NCBI RefSeq assembly: GCF_947503795.1
Contig: NZ_CANNEZ010000003.1
Span: 86,357 to 150,356 of the forward strand
Origin: an uncultured Jannaschia sp.
GTDB lineage: Bacteria; Pseudomonadota; Alphaproteobacteria; Rhodobacterales; Rhodobacteraceae
DNA: 64,000 nt
Direction of reading: 5' to 3'
Below, piece after piece: positions 53,788 through 62,984 of this stretch. The first letter of the stretch is position 1. Every line of letters begins with the position of its first letter. The notes under the pieces were generated by a model. The model searched no databases. It saw nothing but the letters and a program-made list of their open reading frames with translations, and was not told the DNA's origin. The position numbers were made by a program, and so were the translations under genes.

Positions 53788-54705
53788 ATGGTGCCCGTCC
53801 CCCTGTCCCGCGCCGACCGCCAGGGGTCGGCCATCGCCCTGCGTCTGGCGGCGGCGGCCTTCGCCACAGGTCTGGGCTTTTGCGTCCACGGCGCGGCGAC
53901 CCATGCCGAAACGGGCCAGATCGTGTTTCTGAGGGCCGCGCTGTCGCTGCCGCCGCTCCTCCTCTGGGCATGGCTCAGCGCGCCACCGCGCGACTGGCGG
54001 CCGCGTGCTCCGAAGAAGCACCTCGTGCGCGGGCTGGCGGGCGGGCTCGCGATGTTTCTGAACTTCTACGCGCTGGGGCAGCTTCCCGTGACCCATGCGC
54101 AGGCGCTGTCGTATCTCGCGCCCGTCCTCAGCATTCCGGCGGCCGTGATCCTCCTGGGCGAGCGTCTGACCGTGCGCACGGTACTGGCCGTATCGCTGGG
54201 CTTCGCGGGGATGATGGCCATGCTCTACACCTCCGTCGCGCGCCCCGACTGGGGCTGGGCGGAGCTTTCGGGCATGGCGGCGGGGATCGCCAGCGCGGGG
54301 GTCATGGCGCTGGTCCGGGTCCATATCCGCGCGATGACGGCGACCGAGACGACGATCTCCATCGCGCTCAGCTTCGCCGCGATCGGCACGGTGATCGGGT
54401 TCGCGGCGATGCTGGTGACCGGCTGGGTGCCGATGACGGCCGTCCTCTGGGCATGGCTCGGGGGTGCGGGGCTTCTCGGGGCGGCGACGCATATCACCGC
54501 GACCGAGGCCGTGGCGCGCGCGCCCGTCTCGACACTGGCGCCGTTCGATTATGCGGGGCTCGTCTTCGCCGTCATCCTCGATTTCGCGATCTTCGCGCAT
54601 CTGCCGGGGCCCTGGGGCTGGCTCGGGATCGGGCTGATTGCTGCCGCCGGGCTGGTCACCGCGCTGGGCGGCCGCCCCGACGGCAGCGGGTTCCGCCTAC
54701 GTTAG
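53788..54705 (+). CDS. DMT-superfamily (EamA) transporter
   Basis: A 305-residue protein with ten predicted helices, in two EamA repeats. [20 protein letters not shown] opens the first repeat; [20 protein letters not shown] and [11 protein letters not shown] end it. The second has [20 protein letters not shown] and [20 protein letters not shown]. It is the third such transporter in the window, but not obviously a recent copy of the others. Substrate unknown. ATG 53788 is the first start that keeps only the hydrophobic part; GTG 53791 is adjacent. Confidence 0.88.
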   Translation: MVPVPLSRADRQGSAIALRLAAAAFATGLGFCVHGAATHAETGQIVFLRAALSLPPLLLWAWLSAPPRDWRPRAPKKHLVRGLAGGLAMFLNFYALGQLPVTHAQALSYLAPVLSIPAAVILLGERLTVRTVLAVSLGFAGMMAMLYTSVARPDWGWAELSGMAAGIASAGVMALVRVHIRAMTATETTISIALSFAAIGTVIGFAAMLVTGWVPMTAVLWAWLGGAGLLGAATHITATEAVARAPVSTLAPFDYAGLVFAVILDFAIFAHLPGPWGWLGIGLIAAAGLVTALGGRPDGSGFRLR

Positions 54706-55208
54706 GGCAGAAGGACAGTGTCGATGACGTGGATCACGCCGTTGGAGGCGAAGACGTCGGGCGTCGTGACGGTCGCGCCGCCGACCTGAACGCCGCCGCC
54801 GGTGCCGTTCACGCGCAGCGACTGGCCGTTGACCGTGGGCAGGCTGCCATGCGCGCCGAGAAGGGACGAGGCCGGGTAATTGTTCGGCGCCACGTGGTAG
54901 GTGAGGATCGAACGGAGCGTATCCACGTTCTCGGGAAGCAGCAGGTTCTCGACCGTGCCCGCGGGCAGGGCCGCGAAGGCCGCATCGGTGGGCGCGAAGA
55001 CCGTGAACGGTCCCGGACCCTTCAGCGTGTCCGCGAGGCCCGCGGCCGTCAGCGCGGCGGCCAGCGTGTTGAAGTCACCCGCGGCGACGGCTGTGTCCAC
55101 GATATCGGCACGGCCGACATCGGCGGTCACGCAGCCGGTCAGCACGGCGGCGGAGGCGAGGCCGGCCCCGAGGGTCAGCACGCGGCGGCGGTTCATGGTG
55201 TGGATCAT
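54702..55208 (-). CDS. Fasciclin-domain lipoprotein
   Basis: A 168-residue protein. The signal [20 protein letters not shown] has a lipobox with Cys26 and Tat-like arginines. The rest is one FAS1 domain: [40 protein letters not shown], then [15 protein letters not shown] and [17 protein letters not shown]1 domains mediate adhesion or surface interactions. ATG 55208 follows GGGAGAG at good spacing; ATG 55196 is a shorter alternative. It is convergent with the DMT gene, overlapping it by 4 bases. Confidence 0.92.
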   Translation of the reverse strand: MIHTMNRRRVLTLGAGLASAAVLTGCVTADVGRADIVDTAVAAGDFNTLAAALTAAGLADTLKGPGPFTVFAPTDAAFAALPAGTVENLLLPENVDTLRSILTYHVAPNNYPASSLLGAHGSLPTVNGQSLRVNGTGGGVQVGGATVTTPDVFASNGVIHVIDTVLLP

Positions 55209-55351
55209 TTGGTCTCTCCCGGTTGCAGGATGCCCTTGGGGCACCGATTGATCGGGACATGGCGCGGTCGTTCGTGGCGTCGAACCCGGCGGCGGCAAGC
55301 CGCGCACACATCGGATCACTGCTGCGTGATCGCCCTCCGTCGGAGGCAGGC

Positions 55352-56614
55352 TCAGGCGGCGCGGAGGCGCCCTTCGGTGACGGCGGCGATCCGGGTGGGG
55401 ACGATCTGGCCCACGGGGCGGTCGGTCTCGAAGACGACCTCGGCGAATTGCGGCGTCCGGCCCATGCGCCGGCTCTCCATCAGCACGGCGTGGTCGCGGC
55501 CCACCTGCGCGGCCAGGTGGCGGGCGACGGCCGCCTCGCCCGCGGCCCGAAGGCGCGCGGCGCGCTCCTTGATGAGGCGCCCATCGACGGCGGGCATCCG
55601 CGCCGCGGGTGTGCCCGCACGGGCGGAATAGGGAAAGACGTGGAGCCAGGTCAGGTCGCAGGCCTCGACCAGATCCAGCGAGTCCGCGAATTGCGCCTCG
55701 GTTTCGGTCGGGAACCCGGCGATGATGTCGGCTCCGAAGGTCATGTCGGGGCGCAGACGCCGGGCCGCCTCGCAGAAGCGGATCGCGTCGTCCCGCAGGT
55801 GCCGCCGCTTCATCCGCTTCAGGATCAGGTCCGACCCGTGCTGCAGCGACAGGTGGAGATGCGGCATCAGCCGAGCCTCCTCTGCGATGCAGCGCATCAG
55901 GGCGTCGTCCACCTCGATGCTGTCGATGCTCGAGATGCGCAGGCGCGGCACCTTCGTCAGGCGGAGGATGCGCGCCACGAGGTCGCCCAGCCGCGGCTGC
56001 CCCGGCAGATCCGCGCCCCAAGACGTCAGGTCCACGCCGGTCAGGACGACTTCCTCGTAGCCGCGATCGGCCAACCGCGCGATCTGGTCCACCACGACGC
56101 CCGCCGGAACGGACCGCGAATTGCCGCGCCCGTAGGGGATGATGCAGAACGTGCAGCGATGATCGCAGCCGTTCTGGACCTGCACATAGGCCCGCGACCG
56201 CGTGCCGAACCCGTCGATCAGATGACCCGCCGTCTCGGTCACGGACATGATGTCGTCGACCTGGACCGGCTCGGTGTCGCCGGTCGCGAGGCCCGCCCAT
56301 GTGGACGGCTGCATCTTCTCGGTGTTGCCGATGACGTGATCCACCTCGGCCATGGCGGCGAAGCTTTCCGGGTCGGTCTGCGCGGCACAGCCGGTGACGA
56401 TCAGCCGCGCATTCGGGTTCTCGCGGCGCAGCTTGCGGATATCCTGACGCCCCTTCCGCACCGCCTCGGCGGTGACGGCGCAGGTGTTGACGATGACCGC
56501 GTCGGTGAGACCCGCCTGCCCGGCCAGTTCGCGCATGGCCTCGGCCTCGTAGGCGTTCAACCGGCAGCCGTGATTCGACAGGATGGGCGCGGGGGCTCGG
56601 AGGTCGTCAGCCAT
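55352..56614 (-). CDS. mtaB: tRNA (t6A37) C2-methylthiotransferase MtaB
   Basis: A 420-residue radical SAM enzyme. The N-terminal UPF0004 domain has [32 protein letters not shown] and [10 protein letters not shown], whose cysteines bind the auxiliary cluster. The radical SAM cluster motif is in [20 protein letters not shown]. It adds a methylthio group to t6A37 of tRNAs for ANN codons. ATG 56614 overlaps the dapF 3' end by 8 bases. It groups with MtaB rather than MiaB by its CRLNAYE start. Confidence 0.93.
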   Translation of the reverse strand: MADDLRAPAPILSNHGCRLNAYEAEAMRELAGQAGLTDAVIVNTCAVTAEAVRKGRQDIRKLRRENPNARLIVTGCAAQTDPESFAAMAEVDHVIGNTEKMQPSTWAGLATGDTEPVQVDDIMSVTETAGHLIDGFGTRSRAYVQVQNGCDHRCTFCIIPYGRGNSRSVPAGVVVDQIARLADRGYEEVVLTGVDLTSWGADLPGQPRLGDLVARILRLTKVPRLRISSIDSIEVDDALMRCIAEEARLMPHLHLSLQHGSDLILKRMKRRHLRDDAIRFCEAARRLRPDMTFGADIIAGFPTETEAQFADSLDLVEACDLTWLHVFPYSARAGTPAARMPAVDGRLIKERAARLRAAGEAAVARHLAAQVGRDHAVLMESRRMGRTPQFAEVVFETDRPVGQIVPTRIAAVTEGRLRAA

Positions 56615-57416
56615 GCCAGACCCCGTCGAACACATGGGCGGTCGGCCCGGTCATCCAGACGCCGTCCGCGCGCCAATCGACCATCAGCGTGCCACCGTCG
56701 AGATCGATGCGGACCGCGCGCCCCGTCAGGCCCCGGCGTGCGGCCGCGACGGCCACCGCGCAGGAGGAGGAGCCGGAGGCCAGCGTGACGCCGACGCCCC
56801 GCTCCCACACCCGCATCCGCAAATGATCGGGACCTACAAGATGCGCCAATTGCACATTGGTCCGCTCGGGAAAGAGGGGATGATGCTCGTGGGCGGAGCC
56901 GAAGGCGGCGAGGTCCACCGCCTCGGCATCGTCGACGAAGAAGGTGCAATGCGGATTGCCCATGCCCGTCGCGACCGGGACGCCGTCGATCGGCAGGTGC
57001 AGCGTGTCGACATCGCGCGCCAGCGGCACCTCTCGCCAATCCAGAAGGGGCGCGCCCATATTGACCGACACGCCATCGGGCGTCGCGCGGGCGTCGAGGC
57101 GGCCCCGCTCGGTCCGCAGCGTCATCGTATCACGGCCGCGCGCTGCGAGCTCGTGCGCGGCGATACAGCGGGTGGCGTTGCCGCAGGCCCCGGCCGTGCT
57201 GCCATCGGCGTTCCAGAAGGTCAGCTCGACATCGGCATCCGTCCCGTCGCCGATCAACGCGAGCTGGTCGAACCCCACACCGCGATGGCGGTCACCCATG
57301 GCGCGCGCGAGGTCGGCGTCGACCGCGTGGCCGTCGCGTCCGTCGATCACGACGAAATCATTGCCGAGCCCGTGCATCTTCATGAAGGGCAGGCCGGAGG
57401 GGCGCATGTCGGTCAT
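56607..57416 (-). CDS. dapF: Diaminopimelate epimerase
   Basis: A 269-residue epimerase. [16 protein letters not shown] starts the fold. The two catalytic cysteines are in [14 protein letters not shown] and [14 protein letters not shown]. It interconverts LL- and meso-diaminopimelate for lysine and peptidoglycan synthesis. Frame and length are normal. It is the first gene of the dapF-mtaB transcript, divergent from tRNA-Lys. Confidence 0.97.
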   Translation of the reverse strand: MTDMRPSGLPFMKMHGLGNDFVVIDGRDGHAVDADLARAMGDRHRGVGFDQLALIGDGTDADVELTFWNADGSTAGACGNATRCIAAHELAARGRDTMTLRTERGRLDARATPDGVSVNMGAPLLDWREVPLARDVDTLHLPIDGVPVATGMGNPHCTFFVDDAEAVDLAAFGSAHEHHPLFPERTNVQLAHLVGPDHLRMRVWERGVGVTLASGSSSCAVAVAAARRGLTGRAVRIDLDGGTLMVDWRADGVWMTGPTAHVFDGVWHG

Positions 57417-57460
57417 CCGCGCGCCCTTACCACCCCGTCCGATACATTGGAAACACCCGC

Positions 57461-57489
57461 TTGACGCCTCCCCGACCCGGCTTTAGGTG
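57461..57489 (+). promoter_or_regulatory. Putative promoter of tRNA-Lys
   Basis: TTGACG (57461-57466) and TAGGTG (57484-57489) are 17 bases apart, 13 bases before the tRNA 5' end. The discriminator is GC-rich, as in stringently controlled promoters. Confidence 0.5.
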
Positions 57490-57502
57490 CCGGGGCCGGA
57501 GA

Positions 57503-57578
57503 GGGCCGGTAGCTCAGCTGGTAGAGCAACTGACTTTTAATCAGTAGGTCCCGAGTTCGAACCTCGGCCGGCTCACCA
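57503..57578 (+). tRNA. tRNA-Lys (anticodon TTT)
   Basis: A 76-base tRNA with encoded CCA (57576-57578). The acceptor GGGCCGG pairs with CCGGCTC, with one G-T pair. The D arm has AGCTCAGCTGGTAGAGC, the anticodon loop is CTTTTAA with TTT at 57536-57538, and the T arm has GAGTTCGAACCTC. Confidence 0.97.
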
Positions 57579-57598
57579 CTCCACCCCCGACATCGACG

Positions 57599-58198
57599 TC
57601 ACGTGCAGGCTTCGGCGCCCAGAAGGCCCGCGAATCCCGTCGCGGGGACGCAGTCCGGCTCGGGCGGGGTCGTGATCAGCCGGCCATTCGCGTCGATCGG
57701 CGGCATCTGCGCCTCGCCCGCGTCGTAGCGCTGCCAGAGACCGCCGCGCAGGCCCGTCTCCTGCAAGAGACCCTGCCGCTTGGCCTCGTAGTAGAAGCCG
57801 CGGGCATACCATTGCACCGCCGTCGCCTCGTCCCCGCCTGACAGCATCCACGCGCCCCGCATGTAGCGCAGCGAGTATTTCAGGCCGGTATCGGCATCGA
57901 GAAGCTGGCTGGGATTGCCCTGCATCCCCATGTTGCGCGCGGTCGCGGGCAGGATCTGCATGATGCCGTAATAGGGCCCGCTGCGGGCTGCGGGGCGATA
58001 GTCGCTTTCGCGCTGGACGATCCGGTGCACGAGGCTGCGCGGCAAGTCGTAATGATCCGCCCACTTGTTGACGAGCACACGGATCTCGGGCGTCTCGCCG
58101 GGATAGAGCGCGGGCGCGGGCGGGGCGACCGGCTCGGGGTCGGGCGTGCTGACGCAGGCTGCAAGGGTCACGAGGAGGGCAACGAGAAGGAAACGCAT
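57599..58198 (-). CDS. Lytic transglycosylase lipoprotein (SLT domain)
   Basis: A 199-residue outer-membrane or periplasmic lipoprotein. The signal MRFLLVALLVTLAAC has a lipobox with Cys15. The catalytic Glu is Glu64 in IVQRESDYRPAARSG, followed by GPYYGIMQILPATARNMG, the family 1 (MltC/Slt-type) core. It cleaves peptidoglycan with formation of 1,6-anhydromuramic acid. Residues 16-38 form a proline-rich linker. It is small compared with Slt70 and may be a minimal enzyme. The 3' end faces tRNA-Lys. Confidence 0.93.
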   Translation of the reverse strand: MRFLLVALLVTLAACVSTPDPEPVAPPAPALYPGETPEIRVLVNKWADHYDLPRSLVHRIVQRESDYRPAARSGPYYGIMQILPATARNMGMQGNPSQLLDADTGLKYSLRYMRGAWMLSGGDEATAVQWYARGFYYEAKRQGLLQETGLRGGLWQRYDAGEAQMPPIDANGRLITTPPEPDCVPATGFAGLLGAEACT

Positions 58199-58335
58199 GG
58201 CAGGACTTCGAGGCGGTTGATGACGCCGCCGGTCCTAGCGGCAGGCGCCGGGCTTCGGGAGTCCCGATCGCCGGCATCGGCGGCGGCTTGCCAGTATGGC
58301 TTGCCCCCGCCCCGGTCCTGCGGCACCCCGGCGGG

Positions 58336-59226
58336 ATGGAGCAATTCCACTATCGCATTCAGGCCGGAGCGCTGCGCGCGCTGCTGGCGGCTGTGTCGGT
58401 GCTGCCCTTGGCGTGGCGGCGGGCGGTGGTCGGCGGCGTGACGGCGATGGCGGTGCGGCTGATCCCGACGCTGCGGCGGCGCGCGGCCGAGAACATCGCC
58501 CTGATCCATCCCGAGATGCCCGCGCCCGACCAGCGGGCCCTGACCGTGCGGGCGGCCCGCAATCTCGGGCGGACGCTGACCGGGATCTGGTTCAACGACG
58601 ACCTGGCCGCCGAGGTCGCGGATATCCGCGCCGAGGGGCCGGGACTGGACGCGCTCCGGGCCGCCGATGCGGACGGTCGGGGTGCGGTGATCGTCTCGGG
58701 TCATTTCGGCCAGTGGGAGGCGATCCGCCATGTCCTCAAGCGCGAGGGGCTGGAGACGGGCGCGCTCTACCGGCCGAACAACAACCCCTATTACGAGCCG
58801 ATCTTTCGCGCCGGGATCGAACGCGGCGGCGCGCCGATCATCCCGAAGGGCGCGCCGGGGATGCGCGTGCTGCTGCGCCATCTGAAGGGGGGCGGCCGCG
58901 TTGCGCTCCTGCCCGATCAATACGTGACCGATGGCATCTGGCTGCCCTTCCTGGGCGAGCCCGCGATGACCTCGCCGGTCGCGGCCGAACTTGCGCTGCG
59001 CTACGGCGTGCCGCTGGTCCCGGCCTTCGCCCCTTGGGAGGACGGGCATCTGCGGGTCGTCATCGAAGCCCCGATCCCGGCATCGGACGCGGCCACGATG
59101 ATGCGGGCGTTCAACGACCGGCTCGGGTCGTGGGTGACGCGCCACCCGTCGCAATGGCACTGGTTGCACCAGCGCTGGAAATACTACCCCTTCAACGAAG
59201 AGGGCCGGGACGCGGCCCGGGAGTAG
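58336..59226 (+). CDS. LpxL/HtrB-family lipid acyltransferase
   Basis: A 296-residue membrane-bound acyltransferase. The N-terminal membrane segment is ALRALLAAVSVLPLAWRRAV. The catalytic HX4E motif is in VIVSGHFGQWEAIRHVLKRE, followed by YRPNNNPYYEPIF and LPDQYVTDGIWLPFLGEPAM. Members transfer an acyl chain to lipid A or to lysophospholipid; which applies cannot be read here. ATG 58336 follows GGCGGG and starts MEQFHYRIQ, better than an upstream in-frame start. It lies 5 bases before the serine dehydratase gene. Confidence 0.88.
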   Translation: MEQFHYRIQAGALRALLAAVSVLPLAWRRAVVGGVTAMAVRLIPTLRRRAAENIALIHPEMPAPDQRALTVRAARNLGRTLTGIWFNDDLAAEVADIRAEGPGLDALRAADADGRGAVIVSGHFGQWEAIRHVLKREGLETGALYRPNNNPYYEPIFRAGIERGGAPIIPKGAPGMRVLLRHLKGGGRVALLPDQYVTDGIWLPFLGEPAMTSPVAAELALRYGVPLVPAFAPWEDGHLRVVIEAPIPASDAATMMRAFNDRLGSWVTRHPSQWHWLHQRWKYYPFNEEGRDAARE

Positions 59227-59231
59227 GCGGC

Positions 59232-60632
59232 ATGTTCCTGAGCATCTTCGACATCTTCAAACCGGGCATCGGGCCGTCCTCGTCGCACACGATGGGGCCC
59301 ATGGTAGCCGCCGCACGGTTCCTCGCGGCGCTGCGTGGCGGCGCCGAGCCCGAGCCCGGCGCCGGCCCCCCCGCCCGGCTGGAAGCGGTGCTGCACGGCT
59401 CGCTTGCCTGGACGGGCAAGGGGCACGCCACCGACCACGCCGTCCTGCTGGGCCTTCTGGGCTTCGATCCGGCAACCGTCGACATGGACGCGGCCGAGGC
59501 GGCGCTGGACGATCTGCGCCGAACCGGCCGCGTCGCCCCCGAAGGCCTGCCCGAGATGGCGCTCGACCCCGAGGCGGGCGTCATCTTCGATTGCGGCCCG
59601 CCGCTGCCCGGCCATGCCAACGGCCTAATCCTCCGGGCCTTCGACGAACGCGACAACCTGCGATTGGAGGAGACGTATTACTCCGTCGGCGGCGGATTCG
59701 TCGCGACCGCGCGCGAACTGACCGAACCCGGCGACCTCCATGCCGAAAAGGAAGCGGCAGGCTATCCCTATCCGTTCGGCTCCGCCGCCGAGATGCTGGC
59801 GATGGCGGCCGCCTCCGGCCAGAGCATCGCAGAGATGAAATGGGCCAACGAGTCCGTGCTCACCCCCGAGGCGCAACTTGGCACGCGGATCGACGGGATC
59901 TGGTCCGCGATGGATGGCTGCATCGACCGGGGGCTCGGGGTCGGTGGCATCCTGCCGGGCGGGCTGAACGTCAAGCGGCGCGCCCGTGCGATCCATGCCC
60001 AGCTTCAGGACGAGGCGGGCCTGAACCTCGCGCAGCCGCATGTCGTGAACGACTGGCTCTCGGTCTATGCGATGGCCGTGAACGAGGAGAACGCAGCCGG
60101 CGGCCGGGTCGTCACCTCGCCCACCAACGGCGCCGCCGGAGTCGTGCCAGCGGTGATCCGCTACTACCGCGATCATTGCGTCGGGGCGACGCCCGAGGGC
60201 ATCCGGACCTTCCTTCTGACGGCGGCGGCGATCGGCGGGCTGATCAAGCACAACGCGTCGATCTCGGGTGCGGAGGTCGGCTGTCAGGGCGAGGTCGGAT
60301 CGGCCTCGGCGATGGCGGCGGCGGGGATATGCGCCGCCTTGGGTGGCACACCCGCGCAGGTCGAGAACGCCGCCGAGATCGCGCTGGAGCATCACCTCGG
60401 CATGACCTGCGACCCGGCAGCGGGCCTCGTGCAGGTGCCCTGCATCGAGCGGAACGGGCTGGGCGCGATCAAGGCGGTCTCGGCCGCGTCGCTCAGCCTG
60501 CGCGGGGACGGCACCCATTTCATGCCGCTGGACAATTGCATCGAGGCGATGCGCCAGACCGGCATCGACATGAGCGAGAAGTACAAGGAAACGAGCCAGG
60601 GCGGGCTGGCGGTCAACCTGCCGGAATGTTGA
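59232..60632 (+). CDS. sdaA: L-serine ammonia-lyase (dehydratase), Fe-S type
   Basis: A 466-residue single-chain serine dehydratase. [20 protein letters not shown] is the conserved beta-domain start. In the catalytic alpha domain, [20 protein letters not shown] and [20 protein letters not shown] carry the cysteines for the 4Fe-4S cluster. It converts L-serine to pyruvate and ammonia. Length matches E. coli SdaA. It is possibly co-transcribed with the acyltransferase gene and ends at an unusual inverted-repeat element. Confidence 0.97.
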   Translation: MFLSIFDIFKPGIGPSSSHTMGPMVAAARFLAALRGGAEPEPGAGPPARLEAVLHGSLAWTGKGHATDHAVLLGLLGFDPATVDMDAAEAALDDLRRTGRVAPEGLPEMALDPEAGVIFDCGPPLPGHANGLILRAFDERDNLRLEETYYSVGGGFVATARELTEPGDLHAEKEAAGYPYPFGSAAEMLAMAAASGQSIAEMKWANESVLTPEAQLGTRIDGIWSAMDGCIDRGLGVGGILPGGLNVKRRARAIHAQLQDEAGLNLAQPHVVNDWLSVYAMAVNEENAAGGRVVTSPTNGAAGVVPAVIRYYRDHCVGATPEGIRTFLLTAAAIGGLIKHNASISGAEVGCQGEVGSASAMAAAGICAALGGTPAQVENAAEIALEHHLGMTCDPAAGLVQVPCIERNGLGAIKAVSAASLSLRGDGTHFMPLDNCIEAMRQTGIDMSEKYKETSQGGLAVNLPEC

Positions 60633-60637
60633 CGTCG

Positions 60638-60690
60638 CCGGGGGGCTGGCCCCCCGGACCAAGACTATAGCCGGGGGGCCAGCCCCCCGG
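60638..60690. repeat. Paired GC inverted-repeat element after sdaA
   Basis: Two 20-base near-palindromes, at 60638-60657 (core CCGGGGGGCTGGCC) and 60671-60690 (core CCGGGGGGCCAGCC), lie 13 bases apart. The second is the exact reverse complement of the first, and each alone can form a hairpin. The adjacent CCCCCCGGCATACTTGAGG is the type of sequence that recurs at gene ends in Rhodobacteraceae. It sits between two convergent genes and lacks a T run. It may be a REP-like mobile or mRNA-stabilising element. Confidence 0.65.
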
Positions 60691-60727
60691 ACCCCCCCGG
60701 CATACTTGAGGAGCAAAGAGAGGCGCG

Positions 60728-62284
60728 TCACTCGGTGGCGGCGCGTTCCTCGCGGTCCTTCAGTTCGTCCCAGAGCGCGCGGTAGCGCGGCTCGGCCATC
60801 AGTGTCTCGAATTGTTCGCGATGCCACTCGATCCCGAGACGGTGGAGGCGGCGCAGGCGGCGATCGCCAGTCAGCGCCGCCATCTCCTCGGCGAATCCCG
60901 GCACCCCCGCCACGAGGCTCTCGTCCCGCCCGCCGTTGAGGTTCCACTTGTCCCAGTAGTCGAGACCCAGATCCTCGTTGATGTGATTGGCGCGCCCGCG
61001 GTTCTTCTTGAGGATGTAGGCCTCGAGCGAGCGGAGCGGGTAATGGTGCATATAGGCCGTCTCGTCGCAGCCGCCCCACTTGATCGACCACGTCTTCGAG
61101 GGGTTCATCTTCTCGCTGATGTCCTCGCCAGAGGGGGACTTCCAGACCAGCTTGTCCTGCCAGTCGGGCGCGACGCGGGGCCGGTGCAGGCCGATATGGT
61201 ACATCGCCTCGTAGCGGCGGAACATGGTCTTGACGTCGCGCTTGCGGCGGCCGCCCCGGCCTGGCGCCTTCTCGCAGGCGGTGAACTGGGCGGTGATCGG
61301 CACGTCGCGGAACGCCTCGATGCCGCCATTGCCGAAGATCTTCCACGGGAAGCTGACAACGTCGGTCTCGGCACCGAGCTCGGCCAGGAGGCCCTGTATG
61401 GTGCCATCGGCCGAGCGGACATTGATGAACTCGTCGACATCCGCGATCAGGATCCACGTCGCCTTGTGGCGCAGCACGTGGTCCCGCGCCCATTTTAGCG
61501 CCGACTTGTGCGGCCCGCGCGACAGCACCGTGTTTACCACGTGCCGAACGCCGCCCAACTCCTCGATCCGGTCGAGGATGGGGTCGGTCGTGTCCTCGCA
61601 ATCGTTGGTGTAGACGAGGAAATCCGTAAACCCGATGGCCCGGTGATGCGCCACCCATTCGAGGATGTAGGGCGCCTCGTTCTTCATCGTCGAAATGACG
61701 AGAAACCGCTCGTCGGTGGGGCGCGGCGCCAGCGTGACCGTCTCGGGCAGGATGATGGCCCAATATTGCCCCTTCTGGTGCAGCTCGGCCCCGGGCAGGC
61801 GTTCGATCAGATCGCCCACCGCCTCGCGCACCGGCCGCCCGAGCTCGCCCGCCCAGTGCCAACCGCCGCCCGCGATGGTGCCCCCCGGGCGCACCACGCG
61901 ACAGCCGGCCTCCAGATCGGCGAGGATCACGTCGTACTGCTTGTTGCCGTCGAGCCAGAGCCAGTCGAGCACCCCATCCCGCATAGCCGCCAGCGCCTCG
62001 GTCGAGGTCTCGCGCCGGATGGTCGCGTCGGGATGGGCGGCGCGGACCTGCGCCAGCTGGTCGTCCCGCTCGGATTGCGGGGCGGTGTAGTTCAGCGGCC
62101 GGGCGTCCTGTTCGGCGTCCTTCGCCCAAGGGTCGATCAGCGTCAGCGCGGCGGGCTGCGCGATCCGGACCAGTTCGGCGGTGTGACGGCCGTCATGGGT
62201 CCCGACCTCCGCCCCGCGCCCGCCGACGGGCAAGTGCCCCATCGCGTCGAGCCCGTTCTGGCGCACGGCACCACGCCCGGTCAC
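60728..62284 (-). CDS. Methyltransferase-glycosyltransferase fusion protein
   Basis: A 518-residue protein. Residues about 15-180 are a class I SAM-dependent methyltransferase-like domain (RGAEVGTHDGRHTAELV, LDWLWLDGNKQYDVILADLE and VRPGGTIAGGGWHWAG). Residues about 190-500 are a GT-A transferase of the GT92/DUF23-like type: FLVISTMKNEAPYILEWVAH, DFLVYTNDCEDTTDPILDR and ILIADVDEFINVRS, with the DxD motif. It probably methylates and glycosylates a surface glycan. It overlaps the FkbM gene by 4 bases. The two-domain arrangement is unusual. Confidence 0.82.
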   Translation of the reverse strand: MTGRGAVRQNGLDAMGHLPVGGRGAEVGTHDGRHTAELVRIAQPAALTLIDPWAKDAEQDARPLNYTAPQSERDDQLAQVRAAHPDATIRRETSTEALAAMRDGVLDWLWLDGNKQYDVILADLEAGCRVVRPGGTIAGGGWHWAGELGRPVREAVGDLIERLPGAELHQKGQYWAIILPETVTLAPRPTDERFLVISTMKNEAPYILEWVAHHRAIGFTDFLVYTNDCEDTTDPILDRIEELGGVRHVVNTVLSRGPHKSALKWARDHVLRHKATWILIADVDEFINVRSADGTIQGLLAELGAETDVVSFPWKIFGNGGIEAFRDVPITAQFTACEKAPGRGGRRKRDVKTMFRRYEAMYHIGLHRPRVAPDWQDKLVWKSPSGEDISEKMNPSKTWSIKWGGCDETAYMHHYPLRSLEAYILKKNRGRANHINEDLGLDYWDKWNLNGGRDESLVAGVPGFAEEMAALTGDRRLRRLHRLGIEWHREQFETLMAEPRYRALWDELKDREERAATE

Positions 62285-62928
62285 GACGCGTCCTTCGGCG
62301 CCATGTCGAAGCGCGAATCGTCGGCAGGAATGAAGAGCACGTCCGAGAAGCGCGGCGCGCGCGTCAGGCCGCTGAGAAAGCTGTGCGCCTCGAAGCCATG
62401 TTCGGCCATGAATGCGATCACCTCCGAGAAGCGATAGCCGCCGTCGAACCGCTTCTTGATCGAGGTCTCGGCGATGACGAACTCGCAGCGCGCCAGCGTG
62501 TCGGTGGCCCCGCGCAGCACCTCCAGCTCGTGGCCCTCGGTGTCGATCTTGAGGCCAAGCGGCCCCTCCAGGTCGGCGGTCAGACTGTCGAGCGTGACGA
62601 CCTCCACCTCGCGCGATGTGACGGTCTCGTCGGCATCCATGCGTGTGCCCACAGTGGACCGCGCCAGGCGTCCCGGCTCGACATCCATCCGAAAGCTGCC
62701 CGGCGCGGCCCCCAGCGCGACGACATGGAAGGTGTAATCCAGCTTTGGCCAGAGCTTGGCCACGCTCTCGCGGCTCTCCTCCAAGGGATCGACCAGCACG
62801 AACTTGCGATCCGGCCAGGCCTCGTAGAGGAACGGCGTCCCGTTCAGGACACCCACGTCGATGATGGTGCGGGCCTCGAAGCCGTAGCGCCGCATGTAGC
62901 GCGGCGTCATCTTGTCGGGCATCGCCAT
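62281..62928 (-). CDS. FkbM-family methyltransferase
   Basis: A 215-residue SAM-dependent methyltransferase. The SAM loop is TIIDVGVLNGTPFLYEAWPD. LDSLTADLEGPLGLKIDTEG and HELEVLRGATDTLARCEFVI are the FkbM motifs. FkbM enzymes O-methylate sugars or polyketides. With the fusion gene downstream it forms a two-gene unit for glycan modification. Its stop overlaps the fusion gene start (ATGA). Confidence 0.88.
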   Translation of the reverse strand: MAMPDKMTPRYMRRYGFEARTIIDVGVLNGTPFLYEAWPDRKFVLVDPLEESRESVAKLWPKLDYTFHVVALGAAPGSFRMDVEPGRLARSTVGTRMDADETVTSREVEVVTLDSLTADLEGPLGLKIDTEGHELEVLRGATDTLARCEFVIAETSIKKRFDGGYRFSEVIAFMAEHGFEAHSFLSGLTRAPRFSDVLFIPADDSRFDMAPKDAS

Positions 62929-62984
62929 ATGCCGTCGTCCCTTCTGCTCATCCCGGTCTCTGCCGGACTGGGCGGGACGTTACC

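Noticed and set aside
24182..54705. The three EamA transporters as recent duplicates.
   Set aside because: Their residues differ throughout apart from the general EamA pattern, and their neighbours are unrelated.
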